Source of the DNA: Deltaproteobacteria bacterium
GTDB lineage: Bacteria > Desulfobacterota > Syntrophia > Syntrophales > Smithellaceae
Length of the DNA: 64,000 bases
Assembly (NCBI GenBank): GCA_022710585.1
Contig: JAKLGV010000006.1
Coordinates: 51,949 to 115,948, forward strand
Reading direction: 5' to 3'
Position numbers and translations under genes: made by a program. Position 1 is the stretch's first letter; the number at the start of each line of letters is the position of its first letter. The notes under the pieces are model-generated. The model did not search any database and was not told the DNA's origin. It saw nothing but the letters and a program-made list of their open reading frames with translations. Shown here one piece after another: positions 8,674-15,793 of the stretch.

Positions 8674-9570
8674 ATGAGAAAACATCCCGTTCTGCTTGGA
8701 ATAGTGTTACTTTTTATTCTGGGCGGGGCACTGTACATTTCTTTTTATAAAGCCGGTTTAAACTTCGAGCATGACGGCGGCTTTTCGTTGAGAGATAAGA
8801 TCGGGGTGGTTTGTGTCGAGGGAATGATTGCCGATTCCAGAGATATTACCGAGCAGCTTGATGAGTTTGGACGGGATGATTCCATCACGGCGGTTGTGCT
8901 GCGCGTGGATTCTCCCGGCGGCGGTGTGGCCGCCTCTCAGGAAATTTATGACGCGGTCATCGAACTGAAGAAAACAAAGAAAGTCGTGGTCTCGATGGGG
9001 TCCGTTGCCGCGTCTGGCGGTTTGCTCGTGGCCTGCGCGGCGGATAAAATTGTGGCGAATCCCGGCACCATTACCGGCAGTATTTCCGCCATTATGCAGT
9101 TTGCCAATTTTGAAGAACTGATGAAAAAGATCGGGATGAAGTCATCGGTGGTCAAAAGCGGAGAATACAAAGATATTGGCTCTCCAATGAGGGATATGAC
9201 GCCCGAGGAAAAAGTCATTATTCAGGAACTTGTTGACGATATCTACAATCAGTTTGTGGATGTGATTGTCAAAGACAGGAAGCTTCCACGGGAAAAGGTT
9301 GTCGAAATTGCCGACGGCCGGGTATTTTCAGGCCGCAAAGCGAAGGAACTGGGTCTGGTTGATCAGCTCGGTGATCTGACCGCCGCCGCAAAACTGGCCG
9401 GCAGCCTGGCGGGTAAAACAGGTAAATTCGATCTGGTGTATCCTTCTCCCAAGCGCTCTTCTTTTGTGGACTATTTTCTGGAGGGAGCGGCAAGTCATTT
9501 CAGCGCCGCCTTGAGAGAAAAGATGGAAAGCACAACCGGTTTAAACTATTTATATTACCCCGCCCGGTAA
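8674..9570 (+). CDS. sppA: signal peptide peptidase SppA, short (36-kDa) type
   Basis: The 298-residue protein has one N-terminal membrane segment (about residues 6-24) and a single ClpP/crotonase-fold protease domain. The probable nucleophile is Ser114 in GSVAASGG and the general base Lys166 in KSGEYKD, a spacing of 52 that agrees with the short bacterial SppA enzymes. It cuts remnant signal peptides within the membrane. The gene begins three bases after rpsA, so the two are likely co-transcribed. Confidence 0.92.
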   Translation: MRKHPVLLGIVLLFILGGALYISFYKAGLNFEHDGGFSLRDKIGVVCVEGMIADSRDITEQLDEFGRDDSITAVVLRVDSPGGGVAASQEIYDAVIELKKTKKVVVSMGSVAASGGLLVACAADKIVANPGTITGSISAIMQFANFEELMKKIGMKSSVVKSGEYKDIGSPMRDMTPEEKVIIQELVDDIYNQFVDVIVKDRKLPREKVVEIADGRVFSGRKAKELGLVDQLGDLTAAAKLAGSLAGKTGKFDLVYPSPKRSSFVDYFLEGAASHFSAALREKMESTTGLNYLYYPAR

Positions 9571-9592
9571 CAGACCCGAACGTTAGGAAAGA

Positions 9593-9883
9593 ATGATTAT
9601 GACCAAAAACGATTTAATTAAAAAATTGTATGAAGACATGAAAACCTATTCTCTTCAGGATATGACAACCGTTGTCAATATCATTTTTGATTCGATGGTG
9701 GACGCGATCAAGCGGGGCGAACGCATTGAGCTGAGAGGGTTCGGCAGCTTTGAAGTCCGGGAAAGAAAACCGCGTATGGGGCGTAATCCAAAATCCGGCG
9801 CTCAGGTCAAACTGCAGGAAAGAAAAGTGCCATTTTTTAAAACAGGCAAAGAACTCCGCATTATGGTGAATGATAAAAAATGA
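9593..9883 (+). CDS. IHF/HU-family DNA-bending protein (IHF beta-like)
   Basis: A 94-96-residue protein with the family signature GFGSFEVRERKPRMGRNP, including the RNP intercalating proline. Its position after rpsA and sppA matches the rpsA-ihfB order of many proteobacteria, favouring IHF beta over HU, but a homolog comparison would be needed to decide. Two start codons are possible: ATG 9593, four bases from AGGA, or ATG 9599, ten bases away, giving the more typical MTKNDLI start. Its last bases overlap the next start (ATGA). Confidence 0.87.
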   Translation: MIMTKNDLIKKLYEDMKTYSLQDMTTVVNIIFDSMVDAIKRGERIELRGFGSFEVRERKPRMGRNPKSGAQVKLQERKVPFFKTGKELRIMVNDKK

Positions 9884-10644
9884 ATTATCAGACGCTGATT
9901 GTTGAAAAGAAAAAGGCCTATGCCGTCGTCAGACTGAATCGTCCTCATGAAATGAACGCGATTTCCAATGAGATGCGCAAAGAGCTATATGATGTTTTTG
10001 CCGCGCTGGAAATCGATTCGAACGTCAAAGCGATCATCATCACCGGCGGAGAATATGTTTTTTCAGCCGGTATGGATATCAAGGAAATGAACCTCATGCC
10101 CGATGACGAGGGCGATGAACTTCTAAAATCCATGATGAAGTATCTGAAAAAGATTTACTCGATGAAAAAACCGGTCATTGCGGCTGTCGGCGGCATCGCT
10201 CTGGGGGGCGGTTTCAATCTGGTTACCGTTTGCGATCTTGTGGTCGCCTCTGAAAGCGCGATATTCTGCCATCCGGAACTGAAATTCGGATTCAACCCTT
10301 TCTTTTATCCGTTGAGCCAGATTGTCGGCATCACCAAAGCGAAGGAGATCGTAATGCTGGGAGAGCCGATAGGAGCCCATGAAGCCTTGAGACTGGGATT
10401 GGTGAACAAAGTGGAAGCTCCTGAACTGTTTATGGAAGTGGCCGAAAATATGGCCGAGACTTTGTCGAAACGTTCTTCCCGGGCATTTGAAGAGCTGAAA
10501 AATATCTGCTCAATCGTTCCCCGAATGGATAAAATGGCCGCAATGGATATTGAATCATCAATCTGCGCTCTGCTTTTCGCGCGTGATGAACGCAAAGAGC
10601 AAATGAAAGAAGTGTTGTCTAGAGAAAAATCCCCGAAGAAATAA
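9880..10644 (+). CDS. enoyl-CoA hydratase/isomerase (crotonase) family protein
   Basis: The 254-residue protein has the crotonase fold: the oxyanion-hole strands SAGMDIKEM and GGIALGGGFNL, and the second-glutamate motif HPELKFGF. Typical hydratases have a glutamate in the first motif (GGGCEL); here that site is asparagine (GGGFNL), while the second glutamate (HPEL) remains. That pattern suits a one-glutamate isomerase or another superfamily reaction better than hydration. The start overlaps the upstream IHF-like gene by four bases, so the two are translationally coupled. The substrate cannot be told from sequence. Confidence 0.85.
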   Translation: MNYQTLIVEKKKAYAVVRLNRPHEMNAISNEMRKELYDVFAALEIDSNVKAIIITGGEYVFSAGMDIKEMNLMPDDEGDELLKSMMKYLKKIYSMKKPVIAAVGGIALGGGFNLVTVCDLVVASESAIFCHPELKFGFNPFFYPLSQIVGITKAKEIVMLGEPIGAHEALRLGLVNKVEAPELFMEVAENMAETLSKRSSRAFEELKNICSIVPRMDKMAAMDIESSICALLFARDERKEQMKEVLSREKSPKK

Positions 10645-10649
10645 TTAAA

Positions 10650-10934
10650 TTATAAGCTGTCCCAATCATTGCCCGGCGCGGCAAAATCTTTGAGCTGATC
10701 CCGTCTCTTTTTATGCTGGAGTTTCTTCAGTGCTTTGGCTTCGATCTGGCGAATGCGCTCGCGAGTGACGCCCATCATATCGCCGACTTCTTCCAGCGTA
10801 AAAGGTCCATAGTTGCAGGCGACCCAGGTGCAGTTCAGGAAGGATTCATTTTTCAAACGCCATTCGCAGGTTGTATCGGTGCAGACTTCACTGATGAGCG
10901 TATTTTTTTTCTTGCATTTGTACATATTGATCAT
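10650..10934 (-). CDS. small Cys-rich protein with an orphan sigma-70 region 4 domain
   Basis: The 94-residue protein ends in a near-perfect RpoD-type region 4.2: [20 protein letters not shown] and then [12 protein letters not shown], the helix-turn-helix that reads the -35 element. There is no region 2 or 3, so it cannot be a complete sigma factor. The N-terminal 45 residues hold five cysteines (7, 18, 23, 35, 40) in a CX4C-X11-CX4C arrangement that could bind zinc or a cluster. AAGGAG lies eight bases upstream of the start. It may be a DNA-binding regulator or a modulator of RNA polymerase; neither role is proven. It follows the redox genes on the same strand. Confidence 0.75.
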   Translation of the reverse strand: MINMYKCKKKNTLISEVCTDTTCEWRLKNESFLNCTWVACNYGPFTLEEVGDMMGVTRERIRQIEAKALKKLQHKKRRDQLKDFAAPGNDWDSL

Positions 10935-11063
10935 GGAGAAAACTCCTTATTTTGTAAAGTTGTTTTGAATATAATGATTTATTTAAGGAAATCAAGAGAA
11001 AAGACAAAAATATTTTCATCATGCCGCGAGACAAGAAATAAAATGTCTGTGAAAAGATATATT

Positions 11064-11396
11064 CTAAAAGCCGATTTTTTCCGCGGGTCTTCTTTCCGGA
11101 ACGAAGTGATGCTCGATTTTTCCGTCGTTCCAATCGACTGAAACGTATAAATTACAATAACAACTGCCGTATTCCTTAATGTCATCGGGCCGATACTGGC
11201 AGGGGCAGATAATATCGGCATCTTGTTCCCGGACGCCCGCCGCCAAACGACAGGGGCAGCACATGTAGCCGTAACGATCTTTGTTGACCAATAGATCGGC
11301 CAGAATACTCAGAACCCAATCCTTATCTCTGTTGAAAAAATAACCCTTGGGTTCCTGGGTCTTTTTCATCATGTCATAGAGTTCAGAAGGAGTCAT
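11064..11396 (-). CDS. ferredoxin:thioredoxin reductase catalytic-chain homolog
   Basis: The 110-residue protein has the cysteine signature of FTR beta: C47-P-C49, C64-P-C66 and C79-Y-C81, versus CPC, CPC and CHC in the plant and cyanobacterial enzyme. These ligate a 4Fe-4S cluster next to a redox-active disulfide, letting one-electron ferredoxin reduce a thioredoxin-like partner. No variable (alpha) chain is visible, as in other non-photosynthetic FTR homologs. It overlaps the glutaredoxin-like gene by four bases, which is the obvious candidate partner. Confidence 0.88.
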   Translation of the reverse strand: MTPSELYDMMKKTQEPKGYFFNRDKDWVLSILADLLVNKDRYGYMCCPCRLAAGVREQDADIICPCQYRPDDIKEYGSCYCNLYVSVDWNDGKIEHHFVPERRPAEKIGF

Positions 11397-11647
11397 TCAA
11401 TACCCAGAGCCTCCTTAATATCGTTTTCCTTGAAGCCGATGATCACCTTGTCGCCGATGAGAATTGTCGGGAAAGAACGACCGGGATTGTATTGCATGAC
11501 TTCCTCCAGCATTTTCTGCCGGGCATCACCCTGGAGTAAATCAACATCAACAAAATCGAACGTAATGCTGTTGTCGTTTAAGAATTTCTTTGTCGCCTTG
11601 CAGTGACTGCATGTGCTCAGTGTGTAAATTTTAATCTTAGCGGCCAT
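11393..11647 (-). CDS. glutaredoxin-like thiol-disulfide protein
   Basis: This 84-residue thioredoxin-fold protein has the active site CSHC at residues 13-16, the cis-proline loop FPTILIGD and a C-terminal GF motif. It resembles the small glutaredoxin/NrdH group rather than classical thioredoxin. The end of the gene overlaps the start of the FTR chain, suggesting a private ferredoxin-to-FTR-to-glutaredoxin electron path. Which proteins it reduces is unknown. Confidence 0.88.
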   Translation of the reverse strand: MAAKIKIYTLSTCSHCKATKKFLNDNSITFDFVDVDLLQGDARQKMLEEVMQYNPGRSFPTILIGDKVIIGFKENDIKEALGIE

Positions 11648-11714
11648 GTTGTTCTCCTTCAGTTTTGGTGTGCATATTTAACCGGAATTCGGAAAAATGG
11701 CAATTGGTTATTTT

Positions 11715-12338
11715 TCAGTACACTATTTCCTCATAGCTCTTTCTCCATTTTGGCGGGAGGAGGGTTTTTGTTTTGTCGAAGTGGCCGATGGCCAGCAGAA
11801 GCGGAATCCAGTATTGGTCGGGAATGTTGAAAGCTTTCCGGACGCCGTCAATATCGAAACCGTCCATCGGGTGGGAATCGAGACCGGCGTCTTTAGCAGC
11901 CAGCATCAGCGACATGGCAAAAAATCCGGCATTCTTGCAGGCGAAAGCCAGTTGACGTTCCGGTGATGCTCCATAAAGATTGTTCGTCGCTTTGCAAAAC
12001 CAGTCATACTGATCCTGCCTCATAATCCCTTCTTTGACCGATTCGACAAAATCTTTTTCAAAACTGGGATTGCCTTTCTTCCATCCTTCACGGTCTGCCA
12101 GAACAATCAAGACAACCGGTGCTTCCGTAATTTTCGGCTGATTCATGGCAACTTTTTTAAGTGTTTCTTTTTTCTCCTTGTCTCTTAGAACGATGACTCT
12201 CCATGGTTGAAGATTGAAGCCGGAAGGCGCCCGCGCTGCAGTTTCGATGATCTGTCTGAGCTGCTCGTCAGTTACGTCTTGGGTGAGATCAAAAAAATTG
12301 ACGGCTCTCCGTTGTTGCATCACATCTTTAAATTCCAT
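11715..12338 (-). CDS. nitroreductase-family flavoprotein
   Basis: The 207-residue protein starts with the FMN-binding pattern QRRAVNFFD, followed by ARAPSGFNLQPWRVIVL and the C-terminal PDQYWIPLLLAIGHFD that contacts flavin phosphate. Family members are FMN enzymes that use NAD(P)H to reduce nitroaromatics, quinones or flavins. It sits upstream of the glutaredoxin and FTR genes on the same strand with a 67-base gap, so a shared redox operon is plausible. Confidence 0.88.
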   Translation of the reverse strand: MEFKDVMQQRRAVNFFDLTQDVTDEQLRQIIETAARAPSGFNLQPWRVIVLRDKEKKETLKKVAMNQPKITEAPVVLIVLADREGWKKGNPSFEKDFVESVKEGIMRQDQYDWFCKATNNLYGASPERQLAFACKNAGFFAMSLMLAAKDAGLDSHPMDGFDIDGVRKAFNIPDQYWIPLLLAIGHFDKTKTLLPPKWRKSYEEIVY

Positions 12339-12408
12339 ATCGAACCTCCGATTTTATTTGATGATGAAAATTTTACAACACTGAACTAAAAAACATTGAA
12401 CGTATTGA

Positions 12409-13407
12409 TTAGCGCTCTTCGTGCCCTCTGGTTAAATAGAAAGTGGCCAGGTCAAAAAATACCGTCATCCGTCTCTGGAGCTCAAATGTCATGAAAAGAT
12501 CCAGATTTTTCTGTAAGGCATCCTGCGCCAGAGCGAATGTCCAGATGTGTTTGCGGATGAGGCTTAAAGCACTTAGCGCCTCACTGATCATAAAGCCGGA
12601 TTGTCTTCTTTCTCTCCCCAGTTTTGTATAAAAATTCCTGATTCTGTTGACGTCATGCACTTCACCCAGCCACAGGGTGATTTGGGAAAGAATCCTGTCA
12701 CAGATATTATAGAGGACGGATCTTTCCACCTTGTGATATTCAGTGGTGGAGGGATTGGTTACCACATCGTCGAGCCATTGTTCGATCATCTTTTCCTTGT
12801 TTTTAATAATGACGTTGACCAGACGTTTTGTTAAAGAATTCTTGGCGACGGCGGGCGGCAGCTTTTTATTATCCGCGTGTTCGATAGAATCGAAGATGGC
12901 CCAGTAATCTCTCCGGCTCTTGATATAGGTTTCAAGGGCAAGTTTATTGGACCGAAAGGCAAGAGGCGGTAGTTTGTTGACCGGCCAGAATCTGGCCTGG
13001 GAGCAGTCATCTCCGGCACAGAGCTTGCCACCCGTCTGCTCCACGACGAAGGTCAAAAAAAGCAGATCGCCGTAAAACCTGCTTTTGTAGGAATCCACAT
13101 CCAGCAGTTTGATGATTTTACCCCTGATTCCAGTTTCCTCTTCCAGCTCCCGGAGGGCGGCTTCTTCAATGTTTTCACTGGTTTCCGCGAATCCGGTCGG
13201 CAGACACCATAATCCTTTGGATGGCGCTCTGTCGCGCTTCACCAGCAGGACCTGGCGCGACGATTCGAGAATCGAGGAAACGACCGGCAGAGGATTAATA
13301 TAAAAGTAGGATTTACATGCCGGACAAAAGTCCCGCCGGACGTTATCTTCCAATTTTTTAACGGTTGCCTCGCCACAGTAAAGACAATATTTGCGCTGCT
13401 TTTTCAT
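12409..13407 (-). CDS. zinc-ribbon Nudix hydrolase fused to an RsbRD_N-like domain
   Basis: Three parts are visible in 332 residues: an N-terminal zinc ribbon (CX2C at 8-11 and 28-31), a Nudix domain with a complete Nudix box from Gly72 to Ile94 (GX5EX7REL-EEETGI), and a helical C-terminal region from about 190 to 332. That tail, with IEQWLDDV, RILSQITLWLG and LGRERRQSGFMISEAL, resembles the N-terminal helical domain of RsbR/RsbRD sensors. The ribbon-plus-Nudix half resembles NADH pyrophosphatase relatives. A Nudix enzyme with a stressosome-sensor-like tail is unusual. It lies four bases after the methyltransferase gene. Confidence 0.82.
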   Translation of the reverse strand: MKKQRKYCLYCGEATVKKLEDNVRRDFCPACKSYFYINPLPVVSSILESSRQVLLVKRDRAPSKGLWCLPTGFAETSENIEEAALRELEEETGIRGKIIKLLDVDSYKSRFYGDLLFLTFVVEQTGGKLCAGDDCSQARFWPVNKLPPLAFRSNKLALETYIKSRRDYWAIFDSIEHADNKKLPPAVAKNSLTKRLVNVIIKNKEKMIEQWLDDVVTNPSTTEYHKVERSVLYNICDRILSQITLWLGEVHDVNRIRNFYTKLGRERRQSGFMISEALSALSLIRKHIWTFALAQDALQKNLDLFMTFELQRRMTVFFDLATFYLTRGHEER

Positions 13408-13410
13408 GGC

Positions 13411-14274
13411 TCAATCCTCGGCAATGATGGGGTGGGAGCAGATGAAAATTTTATCATCTTTGCACATGGTGACCAAATTCTTTTTCATGGCCGTATTCTG
13501 CAATTCCTGCATCAGTTGATTAATGATGGTTTTTTTGTGCGCGTCGGTTCCCATCAGGAAAAATGACTTCTTGAACTGGAAATAATCCAGAAAGTGATCA
13601 ATTTCCTCGGACTGAAAAACAAGTGTGTTCCTGAAATCGATGGTCGAAATTTTGCCGAAGAAAGGATGGAGCAGCCTGCTGCCGTTTTCGGCGGAGAATT
13701 GCTCGAAGATGATTTCGATCGGCAGCCGTTGATTTTCCTGAAGCAGATTATTCTGCCGGAGAATCTTTTTAACAATGCCGACCATTTCCCGCATATCTTT
13801 ATGGGAATGGGTTATGGTGATGAAATAGCCGCCTTGTTTCAGGACGCGGGCGATTTCGGGAATGATGTCCGGGAAAAAATACAATGCGTAGCTGCAGATC
13901 ACCAGGTCGAAAGAACCGGTTGGATATTTTTTGATTCGATCAATCCCGGAGGATATAAAGTGGCCCACGTATCCGGCGCGTCTGCAGGCATCCAGAAAAA
14001 AAGGTTCGTATTCGGGGATAATATCAATGCCCGTAATAGCCGCTTCCGGATGCAGCTTTCCTTTCAGGGCTTCCGTGAAAGCGCCGAAAGCGCAGCCCAG
14101 CTCCAGAACCGTCCGGCAGTTGGAAAGTTCCACCTGCCTCAGGGCTGTTTTACGGATGTCTTCTTTATTGGTGGAAAAACGGCGAATGAGCTGAGCGATA
14201 GCCAAATGTTTCTGCACATCCCGGAATACTTTGCGAATCTTTTTCTTATCCAGAGCTTCAGCCATGCGGGACAC
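13411..14274 (-). CDS. class I SAM-dependent methyltransferase
   Basis: The 287-residue protein has a Rossmann methyltransferase core: motif I VLELGCAFGAFTEAL, an acidic motif II (GIDIIPEY), SFDLVICSYALYFFPD and ARVLKQGGYFITIT. A helical N-terminal segment of about 50 residues and a C-terminal region of about 90 residues flank the core. The substrate cannot be inferred. It lies between rpiB and the Nudix gene with gaps of 19 and 3 bases, so all three form one leftward unit. Met1 and Met4 are both possible starts. Confidence 0.82.
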   Translation of the reverse strand: MSRMAEALDKKKIRKVFRDVQKHLAIAQLIRRFSTNKEDIRKTALRQVELSNCRTVLELGCAFGAFTEALKGKLHPEAAITGIDIIPEYEPFFLDACRRAGYVGHFISSGIDRIKKYPTGSFDLVICSYALYFFPDIIPEIARVLKQGGYFITITHSHKDMREMVGIVKKILRQNNLLQENQRLPIEIIFEQFSAENGSRLLHPFFGKISTIDFRNTLVFQSEEIDHFLDYFQFKKSFFLMGTDAHKKTIINQLMQELQNTAMKKNLVTMCKDDKIFICSHPIIAED

Positions 14275-14293
14275 CTCAGGTCAATGATTCAGG

Positions 14294-14740
14294 TTAACAA
14301 AGCTTTTCCGTATCCATTATTTTGTTGACTCGTCTTAAATGCCTGTCGCCGGCAAATTTTGTTTCCATAAATTTTTCGATCATCTGCGTGACCGGAACTG
14401 AATATTGGACCCGGCCGCCAAATGCGATAAAATTGGCGTCATTATGCGCTTTGGCCATCTCCGAGGTAAAAAGATCATGAATTAAAGCACAGCGGATGCC
14501 TTTGATCTTATTCGCTGTGATGGAGATGCCGATGCCGGTGCCGCAAAGCAAGATGCCGAAATCATAGCCGCCTTTCTTAAACTCATTACAGGTAACCACT
14601 GCCATATCCGGATAATCCACAGCATCTTCGCTATAAACCCCCATATCCTTCACATCGAACTTTTTCGTTTTTAAAAAATCAATAATTTCGCTTTTCAAAG
14701 ATATAGCCCCATGGTCGGAGGCAATAATAATTTTTCCCAT
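14294..14740 (-). CDS. rpiB: ribose-5-phosphate isomerase B
   Basis: A 148-residue protein of the RpiB/LacAB family with ASDHGAISLK at the N-terminus, the catalytic CGTGIGISITANK loop and the HNDANFIAFGGR motif. It interconverts ribose 5-phosphate and ribulose 5-phosphate in the pentose phosphate pathway. It is the first gene of a leftward unit and is divergent from xerD, with 115 AT-rich bases between them. Confidence 0.95.
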   Translation of the reverse strand: MGKIIIASDHGAISLKSEIIDFLKTKKFDVKDMGVYSEDAVDYPDMAVVTCNEFKKGGYDFGILLCGTGIGISITANKIKGIRCALIHDLFTSEMAKAHNDANFIAFGGRVQYSVPVTQMIEKFMETKFAGDRHLRRVNKIMDTEKLC

Positions 14741-14772
14741 CGATTTTACTCACCGATAATTAAAATGAATAT

Positions 14773-14801
14773 TTGTTTTCTTATTTTTACGATATTATAA
14801 A
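14773..14801 (+). promoter_or_regulatory. candidate sigma-70 promoter for xerD
   Basis: TTGTTT (14773-14778), a 17-base spacer and TATAAA (14796-14801) lie about 55 bases upstream of the xerD start in an AT-rich divergent region. The -35 match is only 4 of 6, and AT-rich DNA gives chance matches. Confidence 0.35.
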
Positions 14802-14855
14802 ATAAGTCAATAAAAAATCTTTGCTTCGGGCGATTATTTGCGTTAAAAAACAGTC

Positions 14856-15746
14856 GTGGAATACCTGCTGACAAAATATTTAAGCTATCTTCTGGTTGAA
14901 AGGGGAGTCGCACAGAACACGATTGAATCCTACGGGCGCGATTTGCGACGTTTTCTTTTATTTCTGGAGCAAAACCGGCAAATCAGCGACATCAAAGAAG
15001 TCCATCCGGAGGTTATCGTTGCCTTCCTCACACAAATCAGGGATGACGGCCTGTCGTCGAATTCCATGAATCGTTCCCTGGCAGCCCTGCGGGGATTTTA
15101 TAAATATCTGATCCGGGAAAAATACATCGAAGAGAATCCTCTGGCCAATATTGAGCTGGCAAAGGTCTGGATGAGATTACCGGAAACAATCAGTAAAGAG
15201 GAAATGAAGACCATCCTGGCCACGCCCGGGACACAGTCTGCGTCGGCGATCCGCAACACGGCGATGCTGGAGCTTTTATACGCGACGGGCATCCGGGTCT
15301 CCGAGCTGATCAATTTAACGATGAACAGCATCAATTGGCAGGTCGGATTTCTGATCGTGATGGGGAAGGGCAGCAAAGAAAGGATTGTCCCGATCGGCAA
15401 AATAGCATACGATTGCACCAGACGCTATATTGATGAGGTGCGTCCCGGACTGATGCAGAGAAAAACCACGGATGTTTTATTCTTGAACCGCTTCGGGCGA
15501 AAGTTTACCCGACAGGGATTCTGGAAAATCGTTGTTGGCTGCGCGAAACAGGCAGGTTTGCAGAAAAAAGTTTATCCGCATACGTTTCGCCATTCTTTTG
15601 CCTCGCATTTGCTGGAGGGCGGCGCCGATTTGCGCACGGTGCAGGTTATGCTGGGGCATTCGGATATTTCGACGACTCAGATTTATACGCACGTGACGCG
15701 TGAACGATTAAAAGAGGTTCATCAAAAATATCATCCGCGAAGCTGA
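14856..15746 (+). CDS. xerD: tyrosine recombinase XerD-like
   Basis: The 296-residue protein has the SAM-like N-terminal core-binding domain (about 1-90) and the catalytic domain with all active residues: Arg in TGIRVSEL, Lys in GKGSKER, HTFRHSFASHL, the second His in LGHSDIS and Tyr in TQIYTHV. Length and the unlinked position next to rpiB fit chromosome-dimer resolution at dif rather than an integron or phage integrase. The start is GTG with a poor Shine-Dalgarno sequence. XerC versus XerD cannot be settled without the partner gene. Confidence 0.9.
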   Translation: MEYLLTKYLSYLLVERGVAQNTIESYGRDLRRFLLFLEQNRQISDIKEVHPEVIVAFLTQIRDDGLSSNSMNRSLAALRGFYKYLIREKYIEENPLANIELAKVWMRLPETISKEEMKTILATPGTQSASAIRNTAMLELLYATGIRVSELINLTMNSINWQVGFLIVMGKGSKERIVPIGKIAYDCTRRYIDEVRPGLMQRKTTDVLFLNRFGRKFTRQGFWKIVVGCAKQAGLQKKVYPHTFRHSFASHLLEGGADLRTVQVMLGHSDISTTQIYTHVTRERLKEVHQKYHPRS

Positions 15747-15793
15747 TTGCAGACGACGAACCGGGATGATAAAATTTATACATCAGGCCATCT

